This document shows positions 17,499 through 25,750 of a stretch of 64,000 nt of DNA, piece after piece. The position numbers were made by a program, and so were the translations under genes. Source of the stretch: Bacilli bacterium. Its GTDB lineage: Bacteria > Bacillota_I > Bacilli_A > RF39 > UBA660. The DNA lies in contig JAGBNN010000002.1 in assembly GCA_017634385.1 (NCBI GenBank), positions 1 through 64,000 of the forward strand, read 5' to 3'. The first letter of the stretch is position 1. Each line of letters begins with the position of its first letter. The notes under the pieces are model-generated. The model searched no databases, had not been told where the DNA came from, and saw only the letters and a program-made list of their open reading frames with translations.

Positions 17499-18239
17499 AT
17501 GCTTACAATAAATAATTTACATACAATCGCTAATGATGATAACAGTGAAATATTAAAAGGATTAAATTTAAATATTAATAAAGGTGAAATACATGTTATT
17601 ATGGGACCAAATGGATCTGGTAAAACAACACTTGCTAACACTATATTTAATAATCCTAAATATAAAATTACAGAAGGTGAAATAATATTTGAAAATGATA
17701 AATTAAATGATTTATCTACTGATGAAATTGCTAAAAAAGGTATATTTATGTCCTTTCAAATACCTGAAGAAATACCTGGTATTACAGTAGCTAATTTCTT
17801 AAGAACAGTTAAGACATCTATATCAAAAGAAAAATTAAATTTATTTGCTTTTTCTAAAGAAGTAGAAGAAAATATGAAAAAATTAAATATGAACAAAGAA
17901 TATTTAAATAGAGATTTAAATGTAGGATTCTCTGGAGGAGAAAAAAAGAAAAATGAAATATTAACTCTATTAACATTAAATCCAAAATTAGCTATATTAG
18001 ATGAAACTGATTCAGGACTTGATGTAGATGCAATTAAAATTGTTTCAAAAGGTATAAAATTATATAAAAATGATGATAATGCAGTATTAATAATTACTCA
18101 TTCAACTAAAATATTAAAAGAATTAGATGTAGATTATGTACATATCTTGTATGATGGAAAAATTATTAAAAGTGGTGATGCATCACTTGCGACTACTATT
18201 GAAGAAAGAGGATATACTGAATTTATAAATGAAAACTAA
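17499..18239 (+). CDS. sufC: Fe-S cluster assembly ATPase SufC
   Basis: A 246-residue ABC-type ATPase: Walker A GPNGSGKT (residues 36-43), signature FSGGEKKKNEI and Walker B LAILDETDSGLD, the Suf-specific variant. SufC drives conformational change of the SufBD scaffold that builds [4Fe-4S] clusters. A strong AAGGAGG lies in the end of the rrf2 gene, 3 nt before. It overlaps sufB by 11 nt. Confidence 0.96.
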   Translation: MLTINNLHTIANDDNSEILKGLNLNINKGEIHVIMGPNGSGKTTLANTIFNNPKYKITEGEIIFENDKLNDLSTDEIAKKGIFMSFQIPEEIPGITVANFLRTVKTSISKEKLNLFAFSKEVEENMKKLNMNKEYLNRDLNVGFSGGEKKKNEILTLLTLNPKLAILDETDSGLDVDAIKIVSKGIKLYKNDDNAVLIITHSTKILKELDVDYVHILYDGKIIKSGDASLATTIEERGYTEFINEN

Positions 18240-19635
18240 TATTAGTAAATATGAAGATAAAAAAACAAGAAATGTATATAATATGAAAACTACAGATAGA
18301 TTTATTTCAAAAGAAATAGGTTTAACTGAAGAAGTAGTTAGAAATATAAGTAAAGAAAAAGAAGAACCTGATTGGGTTTTAGATATAAGATTAAAAGCAT
18401 TAAAATTATTTTATGAACTTCCAATGCCAACTTGGGGACCAGATTTATCTGAACTTGATCTATCAAAAATAGCAACTTATATCAAACCAGAAAACAAAAT
18501 GAGTGATAAATGGGAAGATGTTCCGGAAGACATTAAAAATGTATTTGATGCTCTTGGAATACCAGAGGCTGAAAAACAAGCTTTAGGAGGCGTAGGAGCG
18601 CAATATGACTCTGAAATGGTATATCATAAGATAAGTGATAAATTAAAAGAAAAAGGTGTAATTTATACCAATTTTGATACTGCTATTAAAGAATATCCTG
18701 AATTAGTTAAAAAATACTTTACTAAAGCAGTTGGAATAAATGATCATAAATTTATCGCACTTCATTATGCATTATTTTCAGGTGGTAGTTTTGTATATGT
18801 ACCAAAAGGTATTATTTTAGATGATCCACTTCAATCGTATTTCAGATTAAATTCTCCAGGTGCAGGTCAATTTGAACATACTTTAATAATAGTAGAAGAA
18901 TCATCTTCACTTCAGTTTATTGAAGGATGTTCTGCACCAGGATATAATGAGATTAATTTACATGCCGGATGTGTAGAGTTATTTATTGAAAAAGATGCTT
19001 ATTTAAGATTTTCTACTATAGAAAATTGGTCTAGAAATATGCTTAATTTAAATACCAAAAAAGCGTTAGTTGGAGAAAATGGAAAAATAGAATGGATAAT
19101 GGGTTCATTTGGTTCTAAAATATCAATGTTATATCCAATGAGTATATTAAATGGTAAAAATGCAAAATGTGAATTTACTGCTATATCATTTGCGGGTAAA
19201 GGACAAAATCTAGATACTGGATTAAAAGTTATACATAATGCAGAAAATACTAGTACTCTTGTAAATTCTAAATCAGTATCAAAAGATGGTGGAATATGTA
19301 CATTTAGAAGTAATTTATGGGTAAGAAAAAATGCTAGTAATTCTAAAGTAGCACTTTCTTGTGAATCACTTATGTTAGATAGTAAATCAATAAGTGATAC
19401 AATACCAGTTAATACAGTAGAAAATGATAATGTTACGTTCTCACATGAAGCTAAAATAGGAAAAATATCTGATCAAACTATATTTTATTTAATGAGTAGA
19501 GGAATAAGTGAAGAAGAAGCTAAATCTTTAATTGTTAGAGGATTTGCAGAACCTATATCAAAAGCATTCCCAGTTGAATATGCAGTAGAAATGAATAGAT
19601 TAATTAATCTTGAATTAGAAGGAACAATAGGGTGA
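18229..19635 (+). CDS. sufB: Fe-S cluster scaffold protein SufB
   Basis: A 468-residue protein with typical blocks GLTEEVVRNISKEKEEPDWVL, GGVGAQYDSEMVYH, FVYVPKGI and the C-terminal SHEAKIGKISDQTIFYLMSRGISEEEA. SufB is the cluster-building subunit of SufBCD. The N-terminal start overlaps sufC and has only a weak ribosome binding site, so translation is probably coupled. It ends in TGA, which also forms part of the sufD ribosome binding site. Confidence 0.95.
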   Translation: MKTNISKYEDKKTRNVYNMKTTDRFISKEIGLTEEVVRNISKEKEEPDWVLDIRLKALKLFYELPMPTWGPDLSELDLSKIATYIKPENKMSDKWEDVPEDIKNVFDALGIPEAEKQALGGVGAQYDSEMVYHKISDKLKEKGVIYTNFDTAIKEYPELVKKYFTKAVGINDHKFIALHYALFSGGSFVYVPKGIILDDPLQSYFRLNSPGAGQFEHTLIIVEESSSLQFIEGCSAPGYNEINLHAGCVELFIEKDAYLRFSTIENWSRNMLNLNTKKALVGENGKIEWIMGSFGSKISMLYPMSILNGKNAKCEFTAISFAGKGQNLDTGLKVIHNAENTSTLVNSKSVSKDGGICTFRSNLWVRKNASNSKVALSCESLMLDSKSISDTIPVNTVENDNVTFSHEAKIGKISDQTIFYLMSRGISEEEAKSLIVRGFAEPISKAFPVEYAVEMNRLINLELEGTIG

Positions 19636-19640
19636 TAAGT

Positions 19641-20648
19641 ATGAAATATGTATTAAACGAAACTCCTATAAGAACAAGTAATAATTTTAAAATAAATGAT
19701 TTTATAGTTGATTTAGATATAAATAAAACAAATTTTAATAAATATGATATAACTAATGTAGAATATAATGAATCAATAAAAAATAATTTTGATAGTAAAA
19801 TAGGATTAAAAGATGATAAATACTTAAATATAGATATAGATATAAAAGAAAATAAAGATAAGATATTTTTAAATTATGAATTTGATGATAATAATTATTT
19901 AGTAAGTCAAATAAATATTAATTTATTAAAAAATACAACATCTAATTTTGTAATATTATATAAATCTAAAAACGATGCATTTAATAATAGTAAAATAGTC
20001 ATAAATGCAAGTGATAATAGTAAATCAAATATATCTATTATTAACTTATTAAGTAATAATTCTAAATCATTTATATCAATTGAAAATGTAGAAAAAGATA
20101 ATGCTGATATAAATATTAATTTTATTGATTTAGGAGGAAATTTAAAAATATCTAATTATTATGGTAAATTAGATGGAATTAATTCTAAAAATAATTTTAA
20201 TAATATTTATATGGGTATTAATGAAGATAAGATAGATATGAATTTTTATCTTTCAAATAATAATAAAAATACCATTGGTAATATATTATCAAATGGATCA
20301 CTTGATAATAATTCTATTAAGGCATTTAAAGGCACAATTGACTTTATAGAAGGATGTTCAAAATCAATTGGTGAAGAAAATGAAAATTGTATATTATTGT
20401 CTGATACATGTATATCTAGATCTCTTCCAATGCTTTTATGTCATGAAGAAGATGTTCAAGGAGCACATGGTGTATCTACAGGTAAGATAGATGAAAGTAA
20501 GTTATTTTATCTTATGAGTAAAGGTATAAGTGAAAAAGCAGCAAAAAAACTTATTATAAATGCTAATTTTAATGATATAATAAATGAAATATCAAATGAA
20601 GAAATTAAACAACTAGTAATTGAGGAAATTGATAAAAAATTAAATTAA
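19641..20648 (+). CDS. sufD: SufD-like scaffold subunit
   Basis: A 335-residue, Asn-rich, divergent SufB/SufD-family protein. The N-terminal two thirds are poorly conserved; the last 110 residues show the family pattern: FKGTIDFIEGCSKS, CILLSDTCISRSLPMLLCHEEDVQGAHG and LFYLMSKGISEKAAKK. Position after sufB and the HEEDVQGAHG block identify SufD. ATG 19641 is 5 nt after GGGTGA. The usual partners sufS (cysteine desulfurase) and sufU are not downstream. Confidence 0.9.
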   Translation: MKYVLNETPIRTSNNFKINDFIVDLDINKTNFNKYDITNVEYNESIKNNFDSKIGLKDDKYLNIDIDIKENKDKIFLNYEFDDNNYLVSQININLLKNTTSNFVILYKSKNDAFNNSKIVINASDNSKSNISIINLLSNNSKSFISIENVEKDNADININFIDLGGNLKISNYYGKLDGINSKNNFNNIYMGINEDKIDMNFYLSNNNKNTIGNILSNGSLDNNSIKAFKGTIDFIEGCSKSIGEENENCILLSDTCISRSLPMLLCHEEDVQGAHGVSTGKIDESKLFYLMSKGISEKAAKKLIINANFNDIINEISNEEIKQLVIEEIDKKLN

Positions 20649-20664
20649 TTTCAGGGGTGATTTT

Positions 20665-21246
20665 ATGAAACTTACGCATGATGATTTCATGGTTCAAAAT
20701 GATTATGTTGATGATGTAGTAAAAAATCCATATGACTATAGTGAAGAAGAAATATTCTTCTTAGGATATTTCTTTAAACCAATGAGAAGACAAATATTTA
20801 ATAGTTTACTAATAAAATGTGCTAAACAAGGCAATGTGCAAGATTTTATAGATAGTTTAACTATTGAAGGCATATATTCTGAATATATTGATAGTGTGCA
20901 TGAATCAAAAGATGATTTTATGAAATTAGTAGTAGCACTTTTTCTAGAACCTGAAATATTAGGTGAATGGTTTGAAGATGAAGATAAAATGGTTGATGCA
21001 GTTATAAATACTGAAAAATATCCTTTAAATACAAAGTTATTTGTATTTTCTAAATTATCGGTATTTGATATAGAAGATGAAACTTTAGAAAAAATAAAAA
21101 ATGTTTCTATTCCATTAATAGAAAAAGATGAAGATTTAAAAAAGAGTTTAACAAAAGAACAATTAGAATCTTTAAAAAAGGATTTTTTAAATAATATAAA
21201 TCATAATCATGACGCAGTAAAATTAGAATTATCTTTAAAAGAATAG
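20665..21246 (+). CDS. Acidic cytoplasmic protein of unknown function
   Basis: A 193-residue soluble, helical, acidic protein without recognisable motifs. It starts after a good GGGGTGA box 16 nt behind sufD and is followed 8 nt later by tcdA, so it is in the suf-tcdA transcript. The middle (FFLGYFFKPMRRQIFNSLL) is amphipathic. The C-terminus has a short His/Asn patch (NNINHNHD). No function can be given; a link to Fe-S assembly or tRNA modification is only positional. Confidence 0.65.
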   Translation: MKLTHDDFMVQNDYVDDVVKNPYDYSEEEIFFLGYFFKPMRRQIFNSLLIKCAKQGNVQDFIDSLTIEGIYSEYIDSVHESKDDFMKLVVALFLEPEILGEWFEDEDKMVDAVINTEKYPLNTKLFVFSKLSVFDIEDETLEKIKNVSIPLIEKDEDLKKSLTKEQLESLKKDFLNNINHNHDAVKLELSLKE

Positions 21247-21254
21247 GTGAAAAT

Positions 21255-21932
21255 ATGTTTGAAAGATTAGAAAAAGTAATTGGTATAGATAATTTAAATA
21301 AATTACATAATAAAACTATCGCAGTTATTGGTGTTGGCGGAGTAGGTGGTTATGTAGTAGAAACCCTAGTTCGAAATGGTATAGAAAATATAATAATTGT
21401 AGATAAAGATGTAGTTGATATAACTAATAAAAATAGACAAATAATAGCAACTGATAATACAATAAATAATAATAAAGTAGATGTATTTGAAGAAAGAATA
21501 AAATCAATAAATAAAAAATGTAATGTAATAAAATTAAATATGTTTTTAAATGAAGAAAATAAAAAAGAATTATTTAAATATGATATAGATTTTTTAGTAG
21601 ATGCATGTGATACAGTTCAAACAAAAATAATGCTTATTAGAGAATGTTTAAATAGAAATATTAAATTTATTTCATCTATGGGAACTGCTAAAAAAATGGA
21701 TCCTAAAAAATTAGAAATAACTACATTAAAGAAAACAAATTATGATCCACTTGCTAAAGTATTAAGACATGAGATAAATAAATTAAATATCCAAGATGAT
21801 ATACTAGTTTTATCATCAACAGAAGAAGTTATTAAAACAGATGGACTTGGTTCATATAGCGTTGTACCAAATATAGCTGGTATAATGATCGCTGATTATA
21901 TAATAAAAGATATAATAAAAACAGAAGATTAA
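21255..21932 (+). CDS. tcdA: tRNA threonylcarbamoyladenosine dehydratase (ThiF/E1-like)
   Basis: A 225-residue E1-like enzyme. The nucleotide-binding loop is AVIGVGGVGGYVVE (about 23-36), followed by IIIVDKDVVDITNKNRQ and the adenylation-site DFLVDACDTVQTK. TcdA (CsdL/YrvM) cyclises t6A37 of tRNA to ct6A using ATP. It is slightly shorter than B. subtilis YrvM. The order aspS-6S RNA-tcdA-rarA is that of B. subtilis, here with the suf operon inserted. The last four codons and the stop lie in a palindrome shared with rarA. Confidence 0.88.
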   Translation: MFERLEKVIGIDNLNKLHNKTIAVIGVGGVGGYVVETLVRNGIENIIIVDKDVVDITNKNRQIIATDNTINNNKVDVFEERIKSINKKCNVIKLNMFLNEENKKELFKYDIDFLVDACDTVQTKIMLIRECLNRNIKFISSMGTAKKMDPKKLEITTLKKTNYDPLAKVLRHEINKLNIQDDILVLSSTEEVIKTDGLGSYSVVPNIAGIMIADYIIKDIIKTED

Positions 21933-21943
21933 TCTTCTGTTTT
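21918..21943. terminator. Perfect 26-bp palindrome: bidirectional terminator shared by tcdA and rarA
   Basis: Bases 21918-21943 are an exact palindrome with T runs on both sides. Each strand reads K-T-E-D-stop, so both proteins end KTED and their TAA stops overlap. Confidence 0.85.
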
Positions 21944-23152
21944 ATTTATTTTTTCTATCTTTTGATATATTTCATCTAATTGTTTTTCATATTTAGATGT
22001 ATGTTTTGCTTTATAATATTTTCTCGTTTTTAAATTATCTGGCATATATTGTTGTTTGACATAAGAACCAGGATAATCATGAGGATATTTATAAGTAGTA
22101 GTATCAATTCTAATAGTATCAGGTATTGGATAATTATTGCCTGATTCAATATCTTTTATAGCTTCATTAAGTGCCATATAAGCACTATTTGATTTAGGAG
22201 ATAATGCCATTTCACAAACAATAGCTGCAAGTGGTATTCTAGCTTCTGGAAGACCAACTCTTTCACAAGCATTAATAGCAGAATCTAGTTTTGGACCAAT
22301 AGAAGGATTAGCAAGACCAATATCTTCATATGCTATTACACTAAGTCTTCTATATATACTATCTAAATCTTCTATAACAAGTAATCTTGATAAATAATGA
22401 ATGGAAGCATTAACATCACTTCCTCTAATTGATTTTTGAAGAGCACTAAGTAAATCATAATGACCAGTTTCATCTTTATCAGCAAAAAGGGCAGGTTTAT
22501 TATTTATCTTAGTAACAACATCCATAGTTATATTTCTATCAGATGTAGAATAATAACATATTTCTAGTAAATTATAAGCACTTCTTAAATCTCCAGAAGA
22601 AAGTTTAGCTATATATTCAATAACATCTTTTTTTATTTTTATATCTTTTAATTCGTCACTTTTACATGCTTTTTTTAAACCGATAATAATTTCTTCTAAA
22701 GTAAGAGGTTTAAGTTCAAATATTTGGCATCTACTACGAATAGCAGGATTTATTTTATGATATGGATTAGAAGTAGTAAGACCAATTAAAGTGATTAATC
22801 CAGTTTCTAAGTGTGGAAGTAAAATATCTTGTTTATCTTTATTTAATCTATGTATTTCATCCATAATAAGAATAATACCATCATACATTTTAGCTTCTTC
22901 AATAACTATTTCTATATCTTTTTTATTATTAATAGTAGCATTTAACATTCTGTATTTTGTATTAGTAGATGCTGCAATAGCACACGCTATTGATGTTTTA
23001 CCAATACCAGGATTACCATATAATATCATAGAAAATATTCTTTTATTATTAACAAAATTTCTAATAGGAGCATCTTTACCAACTAAGTGTTCTTGTCCTA
23101 TAATTTCATCTATATTTTTTGGCCTTAATTTAATTGCTAATGGTTCTATCAT
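21929..23152 (-). CDS. rarA: Replication-associated recombination ATPase RarA (MgsA)
   Basis: A 407-residue AAA+ ATPase: RPKNIDEIIGQEHLVG, Walker A GNPGIGKT (46-53), Walker B IILIMDEIHRLNKDKQD, sensor 1 GLTTSNP and the C-terminal SRLLVIEDLDSIYRRLSVIAYEDIGLANP block of the RarA/WRNIP1 group. It acts on stalled replication forks. Length is close to the B. subtilis protein. It faces tcdA tail-to-tail and is divergent from ylmH. Confidence 0.95.
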   Translation of the reverse strand: MIEPLAIKLRPKNIDEIIGQEHLVGKDAPIRNFVNNKRIFSMILYGNPGIGKTSIACAIAASTNTKYRMLNATINNKKDIEIVIEEAKMYDGIILIMDEIHRLNKDKQDILLPHLETGLITLIGLTTSNPYHKINPAIRSRCQIFELKPLTLEEIIIGLKKACKSDELKDIKIKKDVIEYIAKLSSGDLRSAYNLLEICYYSTSDRNITMDVVTKINNKPALFADKDETGHYDLLSALQKSIRGSDVNASIHYLSRLLVIEDLDSIYRRLSVIAYEDIGLANPSIGPKLDSAINACERVGLPEARIPLAAIVCEMALSPKSNSAYMALNEAIKDIESGNNYPIPDTIRIDTTTYKYPHDYPGSYVKQQYMPDNLKTRKYYKAKHTSKYEKQLDEIYQKIEKINKTED

Positions 23153-23199
23153 AATATCACTTCCATATATTTATTATACTATATTTTATATATAAATTG

Positions 23200-23208
23200 T
23201 GCTATAAT
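23200..23208 (+). promoter_or_regulatory. Extended -10 promoter for ylmH
   Basis: TGC followed by TATAAT (23203-23208), 23 nt before the start codon. No clear -35. The same TTGTGC context precedes the promoter at 3729-3757. Confidence 0.5.
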
Positions 23209-23230
23209 TTCAAAGAAAGAGGAACTATAT

Positions 23231-23917
23231 ATGAATGAAATGTATTTTATTAAGAAAAATGTAGATAAATTATACGAAGGTGGTTATACTACTTTTTTAG
23301 ATATGCGTTTTCAAAATTTAATTAATCAAAAAATGAAAATAGATTATAATGTATTTAAGCCTTTTGAAGAAAGTGAAAGAGTAATATATTATGTAAATGA
23401 AAAACCAAATATAGTACTTTACGAAATACAAACAGATGATGTATTAAGACATCAAGATATAATGGGAACTATTTATTCTTTAGGACTTGATGAAACTTTA
23501 TTTGGAGATATTATAGTAGATAATGATAAATATTATATTTATATGTTTGATACAATTGAAAATTATGTAGTAAATAATGTTAATATGATTAAAAAATCTA
23601 AAGTAAAACTAGTTAAAATAGATATAGATTATTTAAAAGATTATAAAAGAAAATATGAAGAAATAACTTTAATAGTATCAAGCAAAAGAATAGATACTAT
23701 AGTAAGTAGATTAACTAATATAAATAGAAAAGAAATATTAGATAAAATAAAAAATGAAGAAGTATTAGTAAATTATAGTCCAGTAAAAAATAATAGTTAT
23801 ATCTTAAAAGAAAATGATATATTTAGTATTAGAAAATATGGTAAATATAGATTTAATGGTGTTATTAATCAAACAAAAAAAGAAAATTTAGTGGTTAAAA
23901 TTGATAAGTATTTGTAA
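23231..23917 (+). CDS. ylmH: YlmH-like S4-domain RNA-binding protein
   Basis: A 228-residue protein. The N-terminal two thirds match the YlmH plan (DVLRHQDIMGTIYSLGLDETLFGDIIV), and residues about 155-215 form an S4 domain (SSKRIDTIVSRLTNINRKEILDKIKNEEVLVN, then ENDIFSIRKYGKYRF). In B. subtilis YlmH binds stalled 50S subunits and can substitute for RqcP in ribosome-associated quality control. Here it is monocistronic, away from the usual sepF-ylmG-divIVA neighbours. GAGGA precedes the ATG. Confidence 0.82.
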   Translation: MNEMYFIKKNVDKLYEGGYTTFLDMRFQNLINQKMKIDYNVFKPFEESERVIYYVNEKPNIVLYEIQTDDVLRHQDIMGTIYSLGLDETLFGDIIVDNDKYYIYMFDTIENYVVNNVNMIKKSKVKLVKIDIDYLKDYKRKYEEITLIVSSKRIDTIVSRLTNINRKEILDKIKNEEVLVNYSPVKNNSYILKENDIFSIRKYGKYRFNGVINQTKKENLVVKIDKYL

Positions 23918-23934
23918 ATAAGAAATATTAACTA

Positions 23935-23962
23935 TTGAATAAATACTTCGATATGCTAAAAT
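23935..23962 (+). promoter_or_regulatory. Promoter for the prepilin-like gene
   Basis: TTGAAT (23935-23940), 16-nt spacer, and TAAAAT (23957-23962) with a TGC extension. Confidence 0.55.
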
Positions 23963-23979
23963 TAAAATAGGTGAAGAAT

Positions 23980-24774
23980 ATGAAAAATAAAAAAGGTTTT
24001 ACATTAATTGAATTACTTGCAGTAATAGTAATACTAGCAATAATAATGGTAATTGCAGTACCACAAATATTAAAAGTAATAGAAAATTCAAGAAACAATG
24101 CAGCAAAAAGTAGTATGGATTTATTAAAATCAGGAATACAAACACAAATCGCATCAGCAGAATTAACAACAAATCCATTTACAAAAGATGCAGATGGATG
24201 TTATACATTTGATTTTGATTCAAAAAATAATAATTATGAAAAATTAGAAGTAAAAAATAAAGAAAGATTTTCAGGGCAAGTAAAATATTGTAATGGAGAA
24301 ATCACTGATACTAATTTAGCTTTTGATGGTAATACTGGAAGTTCTACTCCAATTGAAACAAAAACATACTTATACAAATCTGGAAATGAATATACATCAC
24401 TAACTGGTGGTTGGAGTTTAGAAAATTTACAAGTAAATGGTAGAACCGAAAGATTAAGTGATAGTTTACGACTTTATTATGCCACAAATGGACAATCTGC
24501 TTCAATTGCAACCACTGTAAATCCAATTGATTTATCAGATTATTCAAAGATATATATAAGATATAGATTAAGTAATCCATATACATATAGTGAAGAAATA
24601 TATAGAAGATTAAATTATGATATTGGCAGTATTTTAAGCAGTGGCATAACTAATTATTCTGAAGGAGAATATACTGGAAGTATAGATATTTCTGGAATAA
24701 CAGGTAGTCATAAAATTATATTTTCTGACTGCGATGCAGATATAAAAATATATGAAATATGGATGGAAAAATAG
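23980..24774 (+). CDS. Orphan type IV prepilin-like protein with C-terminal beta-rich domain
   Basis: A 264-residue protein with a short leader ending KKG, then FTLIELLAVIVILAIIMVIAVPQ: a class III signal with Glu5 of the mature protein, cut by a prepilin peptidase and N-methylated. A pilin helix follows to about residue 55. Residues about 55-110 are a small pilin head with two Cys (DADGCYTF, VKYCNG). From about 115 a separate beta-rich segment begins (TKTYLYKSGNEYTSLTGGWSLEN) that recalls modules in Firmicute phage-like surface proteins. No pilus assembly genes are near. It has its own promoter and terminator. ATG 23980 follows AGGTGA. Confidence 0.85.
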   Translation: MKNKKGFTLIELLAVIVILAIIMVIAVPQILKVIENSRNNAAKSSMDLLKSGIQTQIASAELTTNPFTKDADGCYTFDFDSKNNNYEKLEVKNKERFSGQVKYCNGEITDTNLAFDGNTGSSTPIETKTYLYKSGNEYTSLTGGWSLENLQVNGRTERLSDSLRLYYATNGQSASIATTVNPIDLSDYSKIYIRYRLSNPYTYSEEIYRRLNYDIGSILSSGITNYSEGEYTGSIDISGITGSHKIIFSDCDADIKIYEIWMEK

Positions 24775-24804
24775 TAATAGATATTAATAAATCTGATATA
24801 CAAT

Positions 24805-24831
24805 AAAAAGACTAATTATTAGTCTTTTTTT
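24805..24831 (+). terminator. Terminator of the prepilin-like gene
   Basis: AAAAAGACTAA/TTAGTCTTTTT perfect stem with TTA loop and T run. Confidence 0.85.
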
Positions 24832-24858
24832 ATGGTATAATTATTATAGGTGGGACAT

Positions 24859-25740
24859 ATGGATATAGATAAACAAATACAAGATTATTTAAATTACATT
24901 AAAATTGAAAGAGGTCTTAGTAATAATACTTATGATGGGTATAAAAGAGATTTAGAAGATTTCTTTAATTATATAAAAAAAGAATATAAAAATATAAATA
25001 AAAATGATATCATAAAATATATTGAATGTCTTGCTAAAAAAGATAATCCTAAAACAGTTAATAGACATATTGTATCAATTAAGAATTATTTTAAATATAT
25101 GGAAAAAATAGGTAATATTAAGAATAATCCATGTGAAGATATAACTGGTCTTAAAATGCCTAAAACTATGCCACATGTGCTATCTGAAGATGATATTGAT
25201 AAATTGCTCGATATAAAATTAAATGATGCATTTGATTATAGAAACAAAGCAATGCTTGAACTTATGTATTCTTCAGGACTTAGAATATCAGAACTTCTTA
25301 ATTTAGATGTTAATGATATAGATTTTGAAATGAATATAGTAAGATGTTTTGGTAAAGGAAGTAAAGAAAGAATAGTACCACTTTCTGATATTGCGACAGA
25401 ATCTTTAGATATATATATTAATGTATATAGAAATACCTTAGTAAAGAATAAAGTTACAAATATATTATTTTTAAATTCTAGAGGAGATAAATTATCAAGA
25501 CAAGGATTCTTTAAAATATTAAAGAAATTAGCACTTGAAAAAGGTATAAATAAAGATATATCACCACATACAATAAGACATTCATTTGCAACCCATTTAA
25601 TAAATCATGGAGCAGATTTAAGAAGTGTTCAAACTATGCTTGGCCATGAGAATATAAAAACAACTCAGATATATACTCATGTATCAAATAATTATGTAAA
25701 AGAAAATTATGAAAAATCACATCCAAGAAGTGGTAAATAG
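24859..25740 (+). CDS. xerD: Site-specific tyrosine recombinase XerD
   Basis: A 293-residue tyrosine recombinase: N-terminal SAM-like DNA-binding domain (1-90) and catalytic domain with Arg142 (SGLRISELL), Lys166/169 (GKGSKERIVPL), His227 and Arg230 (SPHTIRHSF), His253 (LGHENIKTTQ) and Tyr262 (IYTHV). All catalytic residues are present. Length and pattern fit the chromosome dimer-resolving XerD rather than a phage integrase, and no attachment site or other phage gene is close. ATG 24859 is 4 nt behind AGGTGGG. The phosphohexomutase follows after 10 nt. Confidence 0.9.
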   Translation: MDIDKQIQDYLNYIKIERGLSNNTYDGYKRDLEDFFNYIKKEYKNINKNDIIKYIECLAKKDNPKTVNRHIVSIKNYFKYMEKIGNIKNNPCEDITGLKMPKTMPHVLSEDDIDKLLDIKLNDAFDYRNKAMLELMYSSGLRISELLNLDVNDIDFEMNIVRCFGKGSKERIVPLSDIATESLDIYINVYRNTLVKNKVTNILFLNSRGDKLSRQGFFKILKKLALEKGINKDISPHTIRHSFATHLINHGADLRSVQTMLGHENIKTTQIYTHVSNNYVKENYEKSHPRSGK

Positions 25741-25750
25741 GAGGACTAAT

